Assembly (NCBI RefSeq): GCF_009184905.1
Contig: NZ_WESC01000020.1
Coordinates: forward strand, 1-61,976
DNA: 61,976 bases
Reading direction: 5' to 3'
From: Parvibaculum sedimenti
GTDB taxonomy: Bacteria; Pseudomonadota; Alphaproteobacteria; Parvibaculales; Parvibaculaceae
The notes under the pieces were generated by a model that ran no database searches, was not told where the DNA came from, and was given only the letters and a program-made list of their open reading frames with translations. Below, one piece after another: positions 34,972-45,818 of the stretch (position 1 is its first letter; every line of letters begins with the position of its first letter). Position numbers and translations under genes: made by a program.

Positions 34972-36468
34972 TCAGCGCACGTTCCAGAGGCGCTCGTCGG
35001 CCGGGGCCACAAAGCGGCTCTTCGGGAAGGTCGCGGTGACGGTCGTCCCCTGACCGCTTTCACTTTCAAGCTCCACCGTGCCGCCATGCAGACTCATGAT
35101 CTTGCGCACCAGCGGCAGGCCAAGGCCCGTGCCCTGATGAGTGCGGGACATGGCGTTTTCGACCTGCACGAAGGGCTCGAAGATACGAATAATATCGGCC
35201 TTTTTGACGCCAATGCCTGTGTCGCGGACGGTGAGCGCCAGATTGCGCGCGGCATCGAGACCGATCTCGATCCAGACATGGCCGCCTTCCGGCGTGAATT
35301 TCAGCGCGTTCGAGGTGAGGTTGATCGCAACCTGATTGAAGAGGCGTGGATCGGCGATGATCCAGGGAATGTCGTCGCGCACGCGGAATGAGAGTTCGAC
35401 GCCCAGTTCAGAGGCGCGCTGGCGGAACATGCGCATGGCGCGGTTGAGCGACTCGACCGGGGCGATCGGCTCTTCTTCGAGATGCAGCTTGCCGGCCTCA
35501 GCCTTCGAGATATCGAGAATGTCGTTGATGATGCTCAGCAGATGCGCGCCGCTGGAGCGGATGTCGTTGGCGTAATCCGCATATTTCGGTTGGCCGACCG
35601 GGCCGAACATCTGGTTCGCGATGATCTCGGAGAAGCCGATGATGGCGTTAAGCGGCGTCCGGAGCTCATGGCTCATGATGGCGAGGAAGTCGTTCTTCGC
35701 GCGGTTCGCCGCTTCCGAACGGCTCAGCAGCCTTTCGGAGCGCGTCCGCTCGCGGCGCAGATACTCGTTGTCGATGAAGCTGCGGCGAAGCTGGTATTCC
35801 TGGATGTAGTTGACGAAGACGCTCACGCCGATCGCGAAGGCGAGGAAGGCGTTGTTGTTGATGAGGATCGTGCTCGGCATCGGATTGATGGCGAACACGA
35901 CCACTTCATAAAGGGCAAATGTCGCCACCGAAATGGCTGTCGAATAGAGGTAGCTCAGCCGCCAGAGGCAGTTGCTGTAGCCAATGATGATGATGAGCCC
36001 GCCATAGTAAAGCTGGCTGCCCGGCGCCTGCGCGAGCGCGATCATGACCACGACGCTGATGCCAGGTATCGCCATCGAGAGCGACAGGAGCCCCTGATGC
36101 CGATAATTGAACCAGGGTGCGTAGCTGATCGCGGCGAGAGAGAGAAGCAAGGGGCACGCGATCCCGAAGCGGATGAGCCACGCCTTATACAGGATGTCGG
36201 GGACGATATAGGGATCGAGAAGGGCGTAGACCGCGAAGATCACCGCGCCCATCACGATCGAAAATCGCGTCAGGCCCAGCTGTCGGTGGTAGTTGCGCCG
36301 ACTGTAGGAGTCCTCGAGTTCGGCCTGACAGAAACGGAGCGTGAACGGATTGATGGCGTAGTCGTCCGCGGTGCCGACGATTGAATCGGCGGCATCTGCA
36401 AGGCTATCCATGGCCCGGCCAACGGGCTGGCCATGTACGCCTGAAGCTCGATCGATCGAATCCGTCAT
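34972..36468 (-). CDS. Membrane-bound sensor histidine kinase
   Basis: This 498-residue kinase has six or so TM helices between ~65 and ~220 forming a membrane-embedded sensor without a large periplasmic domain, then a short coiled coil. The HisKA domain has the phospho-acceptor in FLAIMSHELRTPLNA. The HATPase domain contains N-box INLTSNALKFT, G1 DTGIGV and G2 GTGLGLPLV. It lacks a receiver domain, and no adjacent response regulator is present. The membrane-buried sensor resembles those that detect lipids or the membrane state. The start at 36468 (MTDSIDRA) is preferred over a GTG seven codons upstream. Confidence 0.9.
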   Translation of the reverse strand: MTDSIDRASGVHGQPVGRAMDSLADAADSIVGTADDYAINPFTLRFCQAELEDSYSRRNYHRQLGLTRFSIVMGAVIFAVYALLDPYIVPDILYKAWLIRFGIACPLLLSLAAISYAPWFNYRHQGLLSLSMAIPGISVVVMIALAQAPGSQLYYGGLIIIIGYSNCLWRLSYLYSTAISVATFALYEVVVFAINPMPSTILINNNAFLAFAIGVSVFVNYIQEYQLRRSFIDNEYLRRERTRSERLLSRSEAANRAKNDFLAIMSHELRTPLNAIIGFSEIIANQMFGPVGQPKYADYANDIRSSGAHLLSIINDILDISKAEAGKLHLEEEPIAPVESLNRAMRMFRQRASELGVELSFRVRDDIPWIIADPRLFNQVAINLTSNALKFTPEGGHVWIEIGLDAARNLALTVRDTGIGVKKADIIRIFEPFVQVENAMSRTHQGTGLGLPLVRKIMSLHGGTVELESESGQGTTVTATFPKSRFVAPADERLWNVR

Positions 36469-36516
36469 CTTCGCCCGGACAAAAAACACACTCCCTTGTT
36501 GAATAAACCAAAAGGG

Positions 36517-36531
36517 CTAATGGAGGATTAA
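36517..36531 (-). promoter_or_regulatory. Near-match to CtrA box upstream of the histidine kinase gene
   Basis: On the minus strand TTAA-N7-TTAG (36531-36517) is one base away from TTAA-N7-TTAA. It lies 48 bases before the kinase start. The similar motif before the convergent methyltransferase gene makes joint cell-cycle regulator control conceivable. Confidence 0.3.
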
Positions 36532-36579
36532 GCGGGCGGAGATGGTAAGGATTGATAAAGGTTAACAGCGGGTTGTGGT

Positions 36580-37383
36580 TCAGATCACCCAGAAATAGGC
36601 GGCGAGAGCGGCGCCGAAAATGATGCGATACCAACCAAAGACCACGAAGCTATGGCGGCTGACGAAGCCGACGAGCCAGCGCACGACGACGATTGCCGAG
36701 ATAAAGGCCGCGACGAAGCCTACCGCGATCACGGCGCTGTCGTCGGCGTTGAGCAGATGACGGCTCTTCCAGAGGTCGAGAACCGTCGCTCCCAGCATGG
36801 TCGGGATGGCCAGGAAGAACGAGAACTCAGCCGCCGTCTTGCGTTCCACGCCGAGCAGCAGCGCGCCGAGGATGGTCGCGCCGGAGCGGGACACGCCGGG
36901 CACCATGGCGAGGCACTGGAAAAATCCGATCTTGAGAGAGGTGAGGGGCGTGAGTTCTTCGATGGCTGCATAGCGCGGTTCCGGCCGCCAACGCTCGATG
37001 GCGAGGATGGCGACGCCGCCGACGATCAGAGAGGTGCAGACGACCGCCGGGTTGAAAAGCACCGACTTGATGAAGTCATGGAGCAGAAAGCCGAAAAACG
37101 CCGCCGGCAGGAAGGCGATGATGACGGCCATGGCGAAATGTCGCGCTGCAGGATCGTCGACGAGGCCGAAGGCAACCTCGAAGAGCTTGCGGGCATAAAG
37201 CACACAGATGGCCAGAATCGCGCCGAGCTGGATCACGACCTCAAAGACGGTCGCCAAAGGACCGGAAAATCCGATCAGATCGCCGGCGACGATGAGGTGG
37301 CCGGTGGAGGAAACGGGCAGGAACTCGGTCACGCCCTCGACAACGCCGAGGAAAACGGCCTGTAGCAGAAGCAGCATATTCAT
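36580..37383 (-). CDS. uppP: Undecaprenyl-diphosphatase (BacA type)
   Basis: This 267-residue polytopic membrane enzyme recycles undecaprenyl pyrophosphate for peptidoglycan and other envelope polymers. The two inverted-repeat catalytic blocks are intact: GVVEGVTEFLPVSSTGHL near residues 13-30 and MVPGVSRSGATILGALLLG near 160-178, carrying the catalytic Glu, Ser and Arg. About eight hydrophobic segments span the protein. It lies upstream of the histidine kinase in the same orientation, with 111 bp between them. Confidence 0.94.
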   Translation of the reverse strand: MNMLLLLQAVFLGVVEGVTEFLPVSSTGHLIVAGDLIGFSGPLATVFEVVIQLGAILAICVLYARKLFEVAFGLVDDPAARHFAMAVIIAFLPAAFFGFLLHDFIKSVLFNPAVVCTSLIVGGVAILAIERWRPEPRYAAIEELTPLTSLKIGFFQCLAMVPGVSRSGATILGALLLGVERKTAAEFSFFLAIPTMLGATVLDLWKSRHLLNADDSAVIAVGFVAAFISAIVVVRWLVGFVSRHSFVVFGWYRIIFGAALAAYFWVI

Positions 37384-37574
37384 TTACGGGGACTCTTGGT
37401 GCGGTGCGAAAGCTGGCGAATACAGTCTAGCGTAGCATAGGAAATATATCGCCTTGCCATTGCCTGGATGGTGACGCGACGGCTTAAAAATGGTTCATCC
37501 TGCGTTCAGCCGCCGCATGGAAATGTGGTGACCATGGCAGGTACTTTGCCTGTGAATGAATATGGAGGCACCCT

Positions 37575-39110
<1,536 letters not shown>

Positions 39111-39124
39111 TCTCGCGACAAACG

Positions 39125-39160
39125 AAAGGCCGGCGCTGCGAAAGCAACGCCGGCCTTTTT
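39125..39160. terminator. Bidirectional rho-independent terminator between the repeat protein and ilvD
   Basis: AAAGGCCGGCG (39125-39135) and CGCCGGCCTTT (39148-39158) form a perfect 11 bp stem, followed by further T on the plus strand. It serves the convergent repeat-protein and ilvD genes. Confidence 0.87.
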
Positions 39161-39175
39161 CATGCGTGCGAGGCG

Positions 39176-41032
39176 TCAGTTCTCGCGCTTGCCCGTAATG
39201 CGCGTCACGTCGCGAACGGCGCCGCGCGCGGCGCTGGTGGTCATGGCGGCGTAGGCCTGGAGTGCGGGCGACACGCGGCGCTTGCGCTTTTCCTTCGGGT
39301 GCCAGCCATTGTTTTCGGCCAATTCGCGGCGAGCGGCGAGTTCCGCATCGTCCACGGCGAGGTGGATCGAGCGGTTCGGGATGTCGATCTCGATGCGGTC
39401 GCCGGTTTCGACGAGGCCGATCGTGCCGCCTTCCGCCGCTTCCGGCGAGACGTGGCCGATGGAGAGGCCGGAGGTGCCGCCCGAGAAGCGCCCGTCTGTG
39501 ACGAGGGCGCAGGCTTTGCCAAGGCCTTTCGACTTGATGTAGCTCGTCGGGTAAAGCATTTCCTGCATGCCGGGTCCGCCACGCGGGCCTTCATAGCGAA
39601 TGACGACGACTTCGCCGGCCTTCACCTCGCCGGTGAGAATGCCGGAGACGGCCGAGTCCTGACTCTCATAAACGCGCGCCGTGCCGGAGAAGACGAGGAT
39701 CGACTCATCGACGCCTGCCGTCTTCACGATGCAGCCATGCTCCGCGAGATTGCCATAGAGAACGGCGAGGCCGCCATCCTTGCTGTACGCATGTGCCGCG
39801 TCGCGGATGACGCCGTTCTCGCGGTCGAGATCGAGATCGGCGAAGCGGCGCGACGTCGAGAAGGCCTCCGTGGTGCGGACGCCGCCGGGCGCCGCGCGGA
39901 AGAACTCATGCGCGTGGTTGTTCTTCGTGATGCCGATGTCCCAATGGTCGATCGCTTCGCCAAGGCTCGGGCTGTGGACCGTGGAGACATTGCGATGGAT
40001 GAGGCCGGCGCGGTCGAGCTCGCCGAGGATCGCGAAGATGCCGCCGGCGCGATGCACGTCCTCCATGTGGACGTCGTTGCGGGCGGGCGCGACCTTGCAG
40101 ACGTTCGGCACCTTGCGCGACAGGTGGTCGATGTCGCGCATGGTGAAATCGACTTCGCCCTCATGTGCTGCGGCGAGGAGATGCAGCACCGTGTTGGTGG
40201 AGCCGCCCATGGCGATGTCGAGCGACATGGCGTTCTGGAAGGCTTCGAAGGTCGCGATGTTGCGCGGCAGAACGCTCGCATCGTCGGTCTCATAATAGCG
40301 GCGCGTGATCTCGACGATGAGGCGGCCTGCTTCGAGGAAAAGGCCCTTGCGGTCGGCATGGGTCGCCAGCGTCGAGCCGTTGCCGGGTAGCGAAAGGCCG
40401 AGTGCCTCGGTGAGGCAATTCATGGAGTTGGCAGTGAACATGCCGGAGCAGGAGCCGCAGGTCGGACACGCCGACCGCTCGATCTCGGCGACCTGATTGT
40501 CCGACACTCTGTCGTCGGCGGCTGCGATCATGGCGTCGATGAGGTCGATGGCGCGTTCCTCGTCGTCCCATTTCACCTTGCCGGCTTCCATCGGGCCGCC
40601 GGAAACGAAGACGACCGGGATGTTGAGGCGCATGGCAGCCATCAGCATGCCGGGCGTGATCTTGTCGCAATTGGAGATACAGACCAGCGCGTCGGCGCAA
40701 TGGGCGTTAACCATGTATTCGACGCTGTCGGCAATGAGGTCGCGCGAGGGCAGGCTGTAAAGCATGCCGTCGTGACCCATGGCGATGCCGTCATCGACCG
40801 CGATGGTGTTGAATTCCTTGGCGACGCCGCCCGCCTTTTCGATCTCGCGGGCGACCAGCTGACCGAGATCCTTCAGATGCACATGCCCCGGCACGAACTG
40901 CGTGAAAGAGTTCGCGATGGCGATGATCGGCTTTCCGAAATCGCTGTCATTCATGCCGGTGGCGCGCCAGAGGCCGCGGGCGCCTGCCATGTTGCGGCCG
41001 TGGGTCGATGTGCGTGAGCGATAGGGGGGCAC
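39176..41032 (-). CDS. ilvD: Dihydroxy-acid dehydratase
   Basis: This 618-residue iron-sulfur enzyme catalyses the third common step of valine, isoleucine and leucine synthesis. Cluster-binding cysteines are seen in [12 protein letters not shown] and [16 protein letters not shown], and the [12 protein letters not shown] block carries metal ligands. The C-terminal [21 protein letters not shown] motif is intact. Length matches the E. coli enzyme (616). It is monocistronic, ends at a bidirectional terminator and has a 680 bp upstream region shared with the polyamine transporter. Confidence 0.95.
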   Translation of the reverse strand: MPPYRSRTSTHGRNMAGARGLWRATGMNDSDFGKPIIAIANSFTQFVPGHVHLKDLGQLVAREIEKAGGVAKEFNTIAVDDGIAMGHDGMLYSLPSRDLIADSVEYMVNAHCADALVCISNCDKITPGMLMAAMRLNIPVVFVSGGPMEAGKVKWDDEERAIDLIDAMIAAADDRVSDNQVAEIERSACPTCGSCSGMFTANSMNCLTEALGLSLPGNGSTLATHADRKGLFLEAGRLIVEITRRYYETDDASVLPRNIATFEAFQNAMSLDIAMGGSTNTVLHLLAAAHEGEVDFTMRDIDHLSRKVPNVCKVAPARNDVHMEDVHRAGGIFAILGELDRAGLIHRNVSTVHSPSLGEAIDHWDIGITKNNHAHEFFRAAPGGVRTTEAFSTSRRFADLDLDRENGVIRDAAHAYSKDGGLAVLYGNLAEHGCIVKTAGVDESILVFSGTARVYESQDSAVSGILTGEVKAGEVVVIRYEGPRGGPGMQEMLYPTSYIKSKGLGKACALVTDGRFSGGTSGLSIGHVSPEAAEGGTIGLVETGDRIEIDIPNRSIHLAVDDAELAARRELAENNGWHPKEKRKRRVSPALQAYAAMTTSAARGAVRDVTRITGKREN

Positions 41033-41683
41033 TGCCTTGTCCTTTCGAGTGGAACGGGTCGCATGGGAGCGGGGCCTGTGCCCCTTATATGGGTATGGCC
41101 AAGGCTCCCGTCGCCGGGTTTGGGCGTCTTTTTATCCGCGCAAGCCAGCGGATACAAATAGCACGAACGACGCGCCGCGGCCGGCCGGAATGCCGCTGAC
41201 TACAGCGAGGTCTTTTGATTGGTCAAACTCGTCCTGCGAGCCATTCGCAGGACGAGCTGCTTTTCGTGTTAATTATCGCGATTCGTCATGTCGTATTGCT
41301 TCGCCTTTCAGCGCGCGCCGCGCCATCCAACATTACAATCGAGTAAGAAATTTACGGCCGCCCAATTTGTCCTCATGCGTTCCATCTGCGGAAGCTCACT
41401 AAATTTGCAGACTCGGTAAGGCGCGACGACGATTTCACTCGGCCACCAAAGCATTTGACGGCGCTGATGGCGGCGTGTGCCTTGTCGGCAAGCGGCGGTG
41501 ACCATTTGCTGGGCAACCCGTCCGCCGGGCCTATTCCGCGTGACTTCACGTAAATGACAGATGAATGGAAATTTGAGGGGTGAAGCGCGTCCGGAATGGC
41601 GCTAGCATCTTTGAGGTGGCTGCGATGTGGCGGGGGGAGTTCCGCTGCCGCGCTGCTCCTTCCTCGGGCATGCAATGGCCCAA
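41033..41683. other. Long divergent intergenic region between ilvD and potF
   Basis: This is ~650 bp with no convincing gene. Open frames here are short and biased or antisense extensions of neighbours. It contains a perfect 11 bp-stem hairpin at 41228-41256 (CTCGTCCTGCG, loop AGCCATT, CGCAGGACGAG) followed by CTGCTTTTC. That hairpin could be a weak terminator, a small-RNA end or an operator. Promoters for both flanking genes must lie here, but no clear -35/-10 pair stands out. Confidence 0.5.
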
Positions 41684-41711
41684 GCTTCAAAACGAAGCCA
41701 ACAGGAGCTTC
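41684..41711 (+). promoter_or_regulatory. Mutually exclusive stems around the potF ribosome binding site
   Basis: Three short arms, GCTTC (41684-41688), GAAGC (41694-41698) and GCTTC (41707-41711), can pair as first-second or second-third. The AGGAG Shine-Dalgarno sequence (41703-41707) lies in the loop and edge of the second-third hairpin. The arrangement could tune translation. The stems are only 5 bp, so the call is weak. Confidence 0.25.
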
Positions 41712-41714
41712 TTC

Positions 41715-42815
41715 ATGATTGGAAAAATCGGGACAGGACTTGTTGCGTTTGCGATCGCCGGGATGATCTCGGTCGGCGCTCACGCAGAAGAAAAAGTCCT
41801 CAACATCTACAACTGGTCCGACTACATCGCGAAGGACACGGTTGCGAAGTTTGAGAAACAGACCGGTATCAAAGTCCGCTACGACGTTTACGACGGCAAT
41901 GAGACGCTTGAGGCGAAACTGCTCGCCGGGCACTCCGGTTACGACATCGTCGTGCCGACGGCCTTTCCGTTCCTGGATCGCCAGGTGAAGGCCGGCGTCT
42001 ACATGAAGCTCGATAAGAGCAAGATCCCGAACTACAAGAACCTCGATCCCGCTCTGATGAAGCAGGTCGCGGCAGCTGACCCGGGCAATGAGCATGCCGT
42101 CATCTGGCTCTGGGGTACGACCGGCCTCGGCTACAACGTCAAGGCGATCGAGAAGCGTATTCCGAACGCGCCTGTCGATTCTCTCGACCTGATCTTCAAG
42201 CCGGAGAATGCGAAGAAGCTCAAGGATTGCGGCATCACAATGCTGGACAGCCCGACGGACATCATTCCGATCGCGCTCAACTATCTCCACATCGATCCGA
42301 ACTCGCAGAAGCCCGAGGACCTCGAGAAGGCCAAGGCGCTGCTGATGAGCATCCGTCCCTACGTGAAGTACTTCCACTCGTCGCAGTACATCAACGACCT
42401 CGCCAATGGCGACATCTGCCTGTCGCTCGGCTGGTCGGGTGACATTCTGCAGGCCGCCGCGCGCGCTGCGGAAGCAAAGAACGGTGTCGAGGTGAAGTAC
42501 TCGATCCCGAAGGAAGGCACGATGGTGTGGTTCGACAACATGGCGATTCCCGCCGACGCGCCGCATCCGGAATATGCCTATCAGTGGATCAACTTCATCC
42601 TGCAGCCGGAGATCGAGGCGGCGAACTCGAACTACGTCTCCTATGCCAATCCGGTTCCGGCATCGAAGGCCATGATCGATGCCGCGATCAAGGACGATCC
42701 GAACATCTATCCGCCGGAAGATGTGATGAAGAAGCTCTTCGCTGTGCCGACGAAGTCGGAAAAGTTCAACAGGCTTCAGACGCGAGCCTGGACAACGATC
42801 CGCACCGGCCAGTAA
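41715..42815 (+). CDS. potF: Polyamine (putrescine-type) ABC transporter substrate-binding protein
   Basis: This 366-residue periplasmic binding protein has a signal peptide (residues 1-24, ending GAHA-EE). The mature protein begins with the PotF/PotD signature KVLNIYNWSDYIAKDTVAKF. Ligand-site features include NWSDY, the YDIVVPT strand and the LGWSGDI loop, and the EGTMVWFDNMAIP segment is typical of putrescine binders. The start at 41715 is preferred over 41580 because it gives a proper signal peptide and has AGGAG upstream. It is followed by a terminator-like hairpin and the two permease genes. Specificity between putrescine and spermidine is uncertain. Confidence 0.9.
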   Translation: MIGKIGTGLVAFAIAGMISVGAHAEEKVLNIYNWSDYIAKDTVAKFEKQTGIKVRYDVYDGNETLEAKLLAGHSGYDIVVPTAFPFLDRQVKAGVYMKLDKSKIPNYKNLDPALMKQVAAADPGNEHAVIWLWGTTGLGYNVKAIEKRIPNAPVDSLDLIFKPENAKKLKDCGITMLDSPTDIIPIALNYLHIDPNSQKPEDLEKAKALLMSIRPYVKYFHSSQYINDLANGDICLSLGWSGDILQAAARAAEAKNGVEVKYSIPKEGTMVWFDNMAIPADAPHPEYAYQWINFILQPEIEAANSNYVSYANPVPASKAMIDAAIKDDPNIYPPEDVMKKLFAVPTKSEKFNRLQTRAWTTIRTGQ

Positions 42816-42824
42816 CAATACGAC

Positions 42825-42858
42825 AGACCCCGGCCACCAGGCCGGGGTCTCTTTCTTT
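42825..42858 (+). terminator. Terminator-like hairpin between potF and potH
   Basis: AGACCCCGGCC (42825-42835) and GGCCGGGGTCT (42840-42850) form a perfect 11 bp stem with loop ACCA, followed by CTTTCTTTC. Between a binding-protein gene and its permeases, such a stem usually lowers downstream expression relative to the abundant binding protein. Confidence 0.75.
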
Positions 42859-42896
42859 CGGTATATCTTCAGCCAGCATGCTGTTTCGGGGGTGAT

Positions 42897-43841
42897 ATGG
42901 CGGACGGGCGAACTTCCAGCTTGTCGGATCGGGTATGGGCGGGACTTGGCCGCATCGGGATCACCGGCAAGCGCGTCGTGATCGGCATTCCGCTGATCTG
43001 GCTCACCATCTTCTTCATTCTGCCTTTTCTGATCGTTTTGAAGATCAGCTTCTCGACGCAGATCATCGGCATTCCGCCCTTTACCGATCTATTCGACTGG
43101 AGCGGGGGCGGGATAGTCCCGAAGCTGCAGATCGACTGGTCGAATTACAGCTACCTTTTTGAGGATCCGCTCTACATCGTCGCCTATTTCAACTCGGTCA
43201 AGATCGCTTTCTTCTCGACCTGCATCTGCACGCTGATCGCCTATCCGGTCGCTTATGGCGTTGCGCGGGTGCCCGAGACATGGCGCAACCCGCTGCTCCT
43301 GCTCATCGTGCTGCCGTTCTGGACCTCGCTGTTGCTGCGCGTCTATGCCTGGATCGGCCTTCTCAAGAATAACGGCATTATCAACAATTTCCTGATCTCG
43401 CTCGGCGTCATCAGCGAGCCGTTGCCGATGATGAACAATGCCTTCTCCGTCTATGTCGGCATCGTCTATTCCTATCTGCCTTTCATGCTGCTGCCGCTTT
43501 ACGCCACACTGTCGCGCCTCGATTTCACGCTGCTCGAGGCTGCGGCCGATCTTGGGGCATCGAGGACGCGAGCCTTCGTCACGGTGACCTTGCCGCTCTC
43601 GATACCGGGCGTCATTGCGGGCGCCATGCTTGTCTTCATTCCCGCCATCGGCGAATTCGTGATCCCCTCGCTGCTCGGCGGCCCGGCGACGACCATGATC
43701 GGTCGCGTCATCTGGGACGAGTTCTTTGAAAATCAGGCCTGGCCCGTCGCTTCCGCCGTGGCGATCGCGCTCATGCTGTTCCTCGTCGTGCCCATCATGA
43801 TCTTCCAATACTACCAGACGCGTTCGGAGGCTCAGCCATGA
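42897..43841 (+). CDS. potH: Polyamine ABC transporter permease
   Basis: This 314-residue inner-membrane permease has about six TM helices. The PotH/PotB signature IPLIWLTIFFILPFLIVLKISFS lies near residues 32-54 (quoted in part: FFILPFLIVLKISFS). The EAA loop that contacts the ATPase is LEAAADLGASRTRAFVTVTL near 200-220. It pairs with the next gene, whose start overlaps its stop by ATGA. It should form the membrane channel with that partner for polyamine import. Confidence 0.9.
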   Translation: MADGRTSSLSDRVWAGLGRIGITGKRVVIGIPLIWLTIFFILPFLIVLKISFSTQIIGIPPFTDLFDWSGGGIVPKLQIDWSNYSYLFEDPLYIVAYFNSVKIAFFSTCICTLIAYPVAYGVARVPETWRNPLLLLIVLPFWTSLLLRVYAWIGLLKNNGIINNFLISLGVISEPLPMMNNAFSVYVGIVYSYLPFMLLPLYATLSRLDFTLLEAAADLGASRTRAFVTVTLPLSIPGVIAGAMLVFIPAIGEFVIPSLLGGPATTMIGRVIWDEFFENQAWPVASAVAIALMLFLVVPIMIFQYYQTRSEAQP

Positions 43842-44647
43842 AGATCACCGGCCTTTCGCCCTTCGTGTTCGCCTGCATGATCCTTGGCTTTGTTTTTCTC
43901 TATGCGCCGATCGTCATGCTCATCATCTATTCCTTCAACGCCTCGCGGCTCGTCACCGTTTGGGCCGGGTTCTCGACCCACTGGTATGGCGAGCTTCTGC
44001 ATGACCAGCAGATATTGACCGCCGCCTTTCTGAGTTTCCGCATCGCCTTCATGAACGGCGTTCTGTCCGTCATCATCGGCACCATGGCAGCTTTCGCACT
44101 TGTGCGTTTCGGCCGCTTCTGGGGCCGCTCGGTGATGATCCAGTCGATCTCGTCGCGCCTCGTCCTGCCGGATGTGATCCTGGGCCTGTCGATCCTGCTG
44201 CTTTTCGTTTCGTCGCGCAGTCTCATCGGCTGGCCGGACCAGCGCGGTGTACTGACGATCCTGATCTCGCATGTGACCTTCTCGTCGGCCTACGTCGCCA
44301 TCGTTGTGCAGTCGCGACTTGCGGGGCTTGACCGGACATTCGAGGAGGCGGCATTCGATCTCGGCGCGCCGCCCTTCGCGGTCTTCCGCACGATCACCCT
44401 GCCGCTCATTGCGCCCTCCCTTGTCGCGGGCTTCCTGCTCGCCTTCATCCTCTCCTTCGACGATCTCGTCATTGCGAGCTTCGCCTCGGGCCCCAGCGCG
44501 ACAACGCTGCCCATGGTCATCTTCTCCAAGGTGAGGCTTGGCATTTCGCCGGAGATCAATGCGCTGGCGACGATCATCGTCGTCGTCGTTGCGCTGGGCG
44601 TCGCCTTCGCAGGCAATATGCTCCAGCGCCAGAACGCGCAACGCTAG
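43838..44647 (+). CDS. potI: Polyamine ABC transporter permease
   Basis: This 269-residue second permease has about six TM helices and an EAA motif FEEAAFDLGAPPFAVFRTITLP near 168-188 (quoted in part: EEAAFDLGAPPFAV). The N-terminal FLYAPIVMLIIYSFNASRL is the PotI/PotC signature. It is translationally coupled to potH. No ATP-binding subunit gene (PotG/PotA) follows. The next gene is on the other strand, so the ATPase must come from elsewhere. Confidence 0.9.
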   Translation: MKITGLSPFVFACMILGFVFLYAPIVMLIIYSFNASRLVTVWAGFSTHWYGELLHDQQILTAAFLSFRIAFMNGVLSVIIGTMAAFALVRFGRFWGRSVMIQSISSRLVLPDVILGLSILLLFVSSRSLIGWPDQRGVLTILISHVTFSSAYVAIVVQSRLAGLDRTFEEAAFDLGAPPFAVFRTITLPLIAPSLVAGFLLAFILSFDDLVIASFASGPSATTLPMVIFSKVRLGISPEINALATIIVVVVALGVAFAGNMLQRQNAQR

Positions 44648-44705
44648 AGCGGGGCCACGGAATGAGAGCGCTCGTCCCGTAATCGACATAGGCTGGGCGG
44701 ATGCG

Positions 44706-45554
44706 CTATTCGGCGGGAGCGCTCTGGAGTTCGAGCGAGCGCATGACAGTCGCGACAACCGCCCTGTTGTCATGGTCCCAGGGGTGGAAGTCGCGGCGAA
44801 AGAAGTCGCGCCAGGGGCGGCCGAGGCCGTAGAGCGGGCTCTCCTTGCTGCGCAGAAATTTGAGCCCGCCGAGCCAGAGCTTCACCTTTGAGCCCTTGTA
44901 GTCCTTCAGCATCAGCCGCATGTGGCGGATACCGTCGAGGAAGAACTGGACGGTGACAATGAGCATCAGCCGCCGACGCAAGCCTACTGTTCCGCCCACG
45001 GCCCGATAGACATCGAAGGCGACCGCTTTGTGCTCGCTCTCCTCGATCGCATGCCAGCGCCAGAGTCTTGCCATTTCCGGCTTCGCACCGTCGAAGGTCT
45101 CAGGCCGCCGCAACACCGCATCGGCGAGGATCGCCGTCCAGTGCTCATAGGCGACCGTCGCGCCGAGATGGACGATGGGCGGCATGTGCTTTTGCGCGAG
45201 TGCGATCCTTTTGCGGATAGGCGCTTCGAGCTTTTCCAACGAATAGCCGCGACTGGCGCAGAGCGCCTCGTTGTATTTCTGATGTTCGCGGCGGTGGATG
45301 GATTCCTGTGCGGTGAAGCCGCGCACATGCGCGTTGAGTACCGGATCGCTGATCTTGTCGCGATAGTGCTTTACGCTGTCGATGAAGTGCTGCTCACCGA
45401 CCGGAAACATGATCGAGAGCGCATTGTAAAAAGCGGTGCGGAATGGATCGCCGCCATGCCAGTCGGTCGCGAGCGCCTTTTCCACATTGAAGTTGATGTT
45501 GCGCGCTTCTATCGCAACATCATCGGGCGTGTGGGAAAGTTTCGTATCGGTCAT
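44706..45554 (-). CDS. Predicted metal-dependent hydrolase (PF10118-type)
   Basis: This 282-residue, mostly helical protein has conserved acidic and histidine residues resembling a di-metal centre: FPVGEQHF near residue 50, QESIHRREH near 84-92, VAYEHWTAIL near 134 and HAIEESEHKAVAFD near 169. This E-x-x-H pattern is that of the PF10118 'predicted metal-dependent hydrolase' family, which has ferritin-like features. The true reaction is unknown. It stands alone on the minus strand, convergent with potI and upstream-adjacent to the DUF1302 region. Confidence 0.8.
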   Translation of the reverse strand: MTDTKLSHTPDDVAIEARNINFNVEKALATDWHGGDPFRTAFYNALSIMFPVGEQHFIDSVKHYRDKISDPVLNAHVRGFTAQESIHRREHQKYNEALCASRGYSLEKLEAPIRKRIALAQKHMPPIVHLGATVAYEHWTAILADAVLRRPETFDGAKPEMARLWRWHAIEESEHKAVAFDVYRAVGGTVGLRRRLMLIVTVQFFLDGIRHMRLMLKDYKGSKVKLWLGGLKFLRSKESPLYGLGRPWRDFFRRDFHPWDHDNRAVVATVMRSLELQSAPAE

Positions 45555-45760
45555 GGCGGGCCTCTGGATCGGTGTTTTGATGGTTGATATCTAGAAGGGC
45601 TGCTGCTGTATTTGGAGGGCATTTCCGGTCAAACAGGGGGGCCGAAGCGGCCAAGTTCTGGTTCCACGTGAGAAAGGCAGTTGCTGTTTCAACAGCTGCC
45701 CACTGCAGAGTATGTCTGCGCTCGGCCGGATCCCTTGCAGGCGACTTACAGAGAAGAATG

Positions 45761-45790
45761 GGCCCGGCCGGTGGGGGCGCCGGCCGGGCC
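45761..45790 (-). terminator. GC-rich hairpin downstream of the first DUF1302 gene
   Basis: GGCCCGGCCGG (45761-45771) and CCGGCCGGGCC (45780-45790) form a perfect 11 bp stem. It occupies the same position relative to a DUF1302 3' end as the hairpin at 49300-49327, and a shared 13-mer GACGACTTACGCT follows both on the plus strand. The T-tract is poor, so termination strength is uncertain. Confidence 0.6.
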
Positions 45791-45818
45791 ATGACAGACG
45801 ACTTACGCTTGGTCGGCG

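Noticed and set aside
41373-42818. Minus-strand frame opposite the polyamine-binding protein gene
   Set aside because: The plus-strand product has a signal peptide and clear PotF motifs. The antisense product has no recognisable features.
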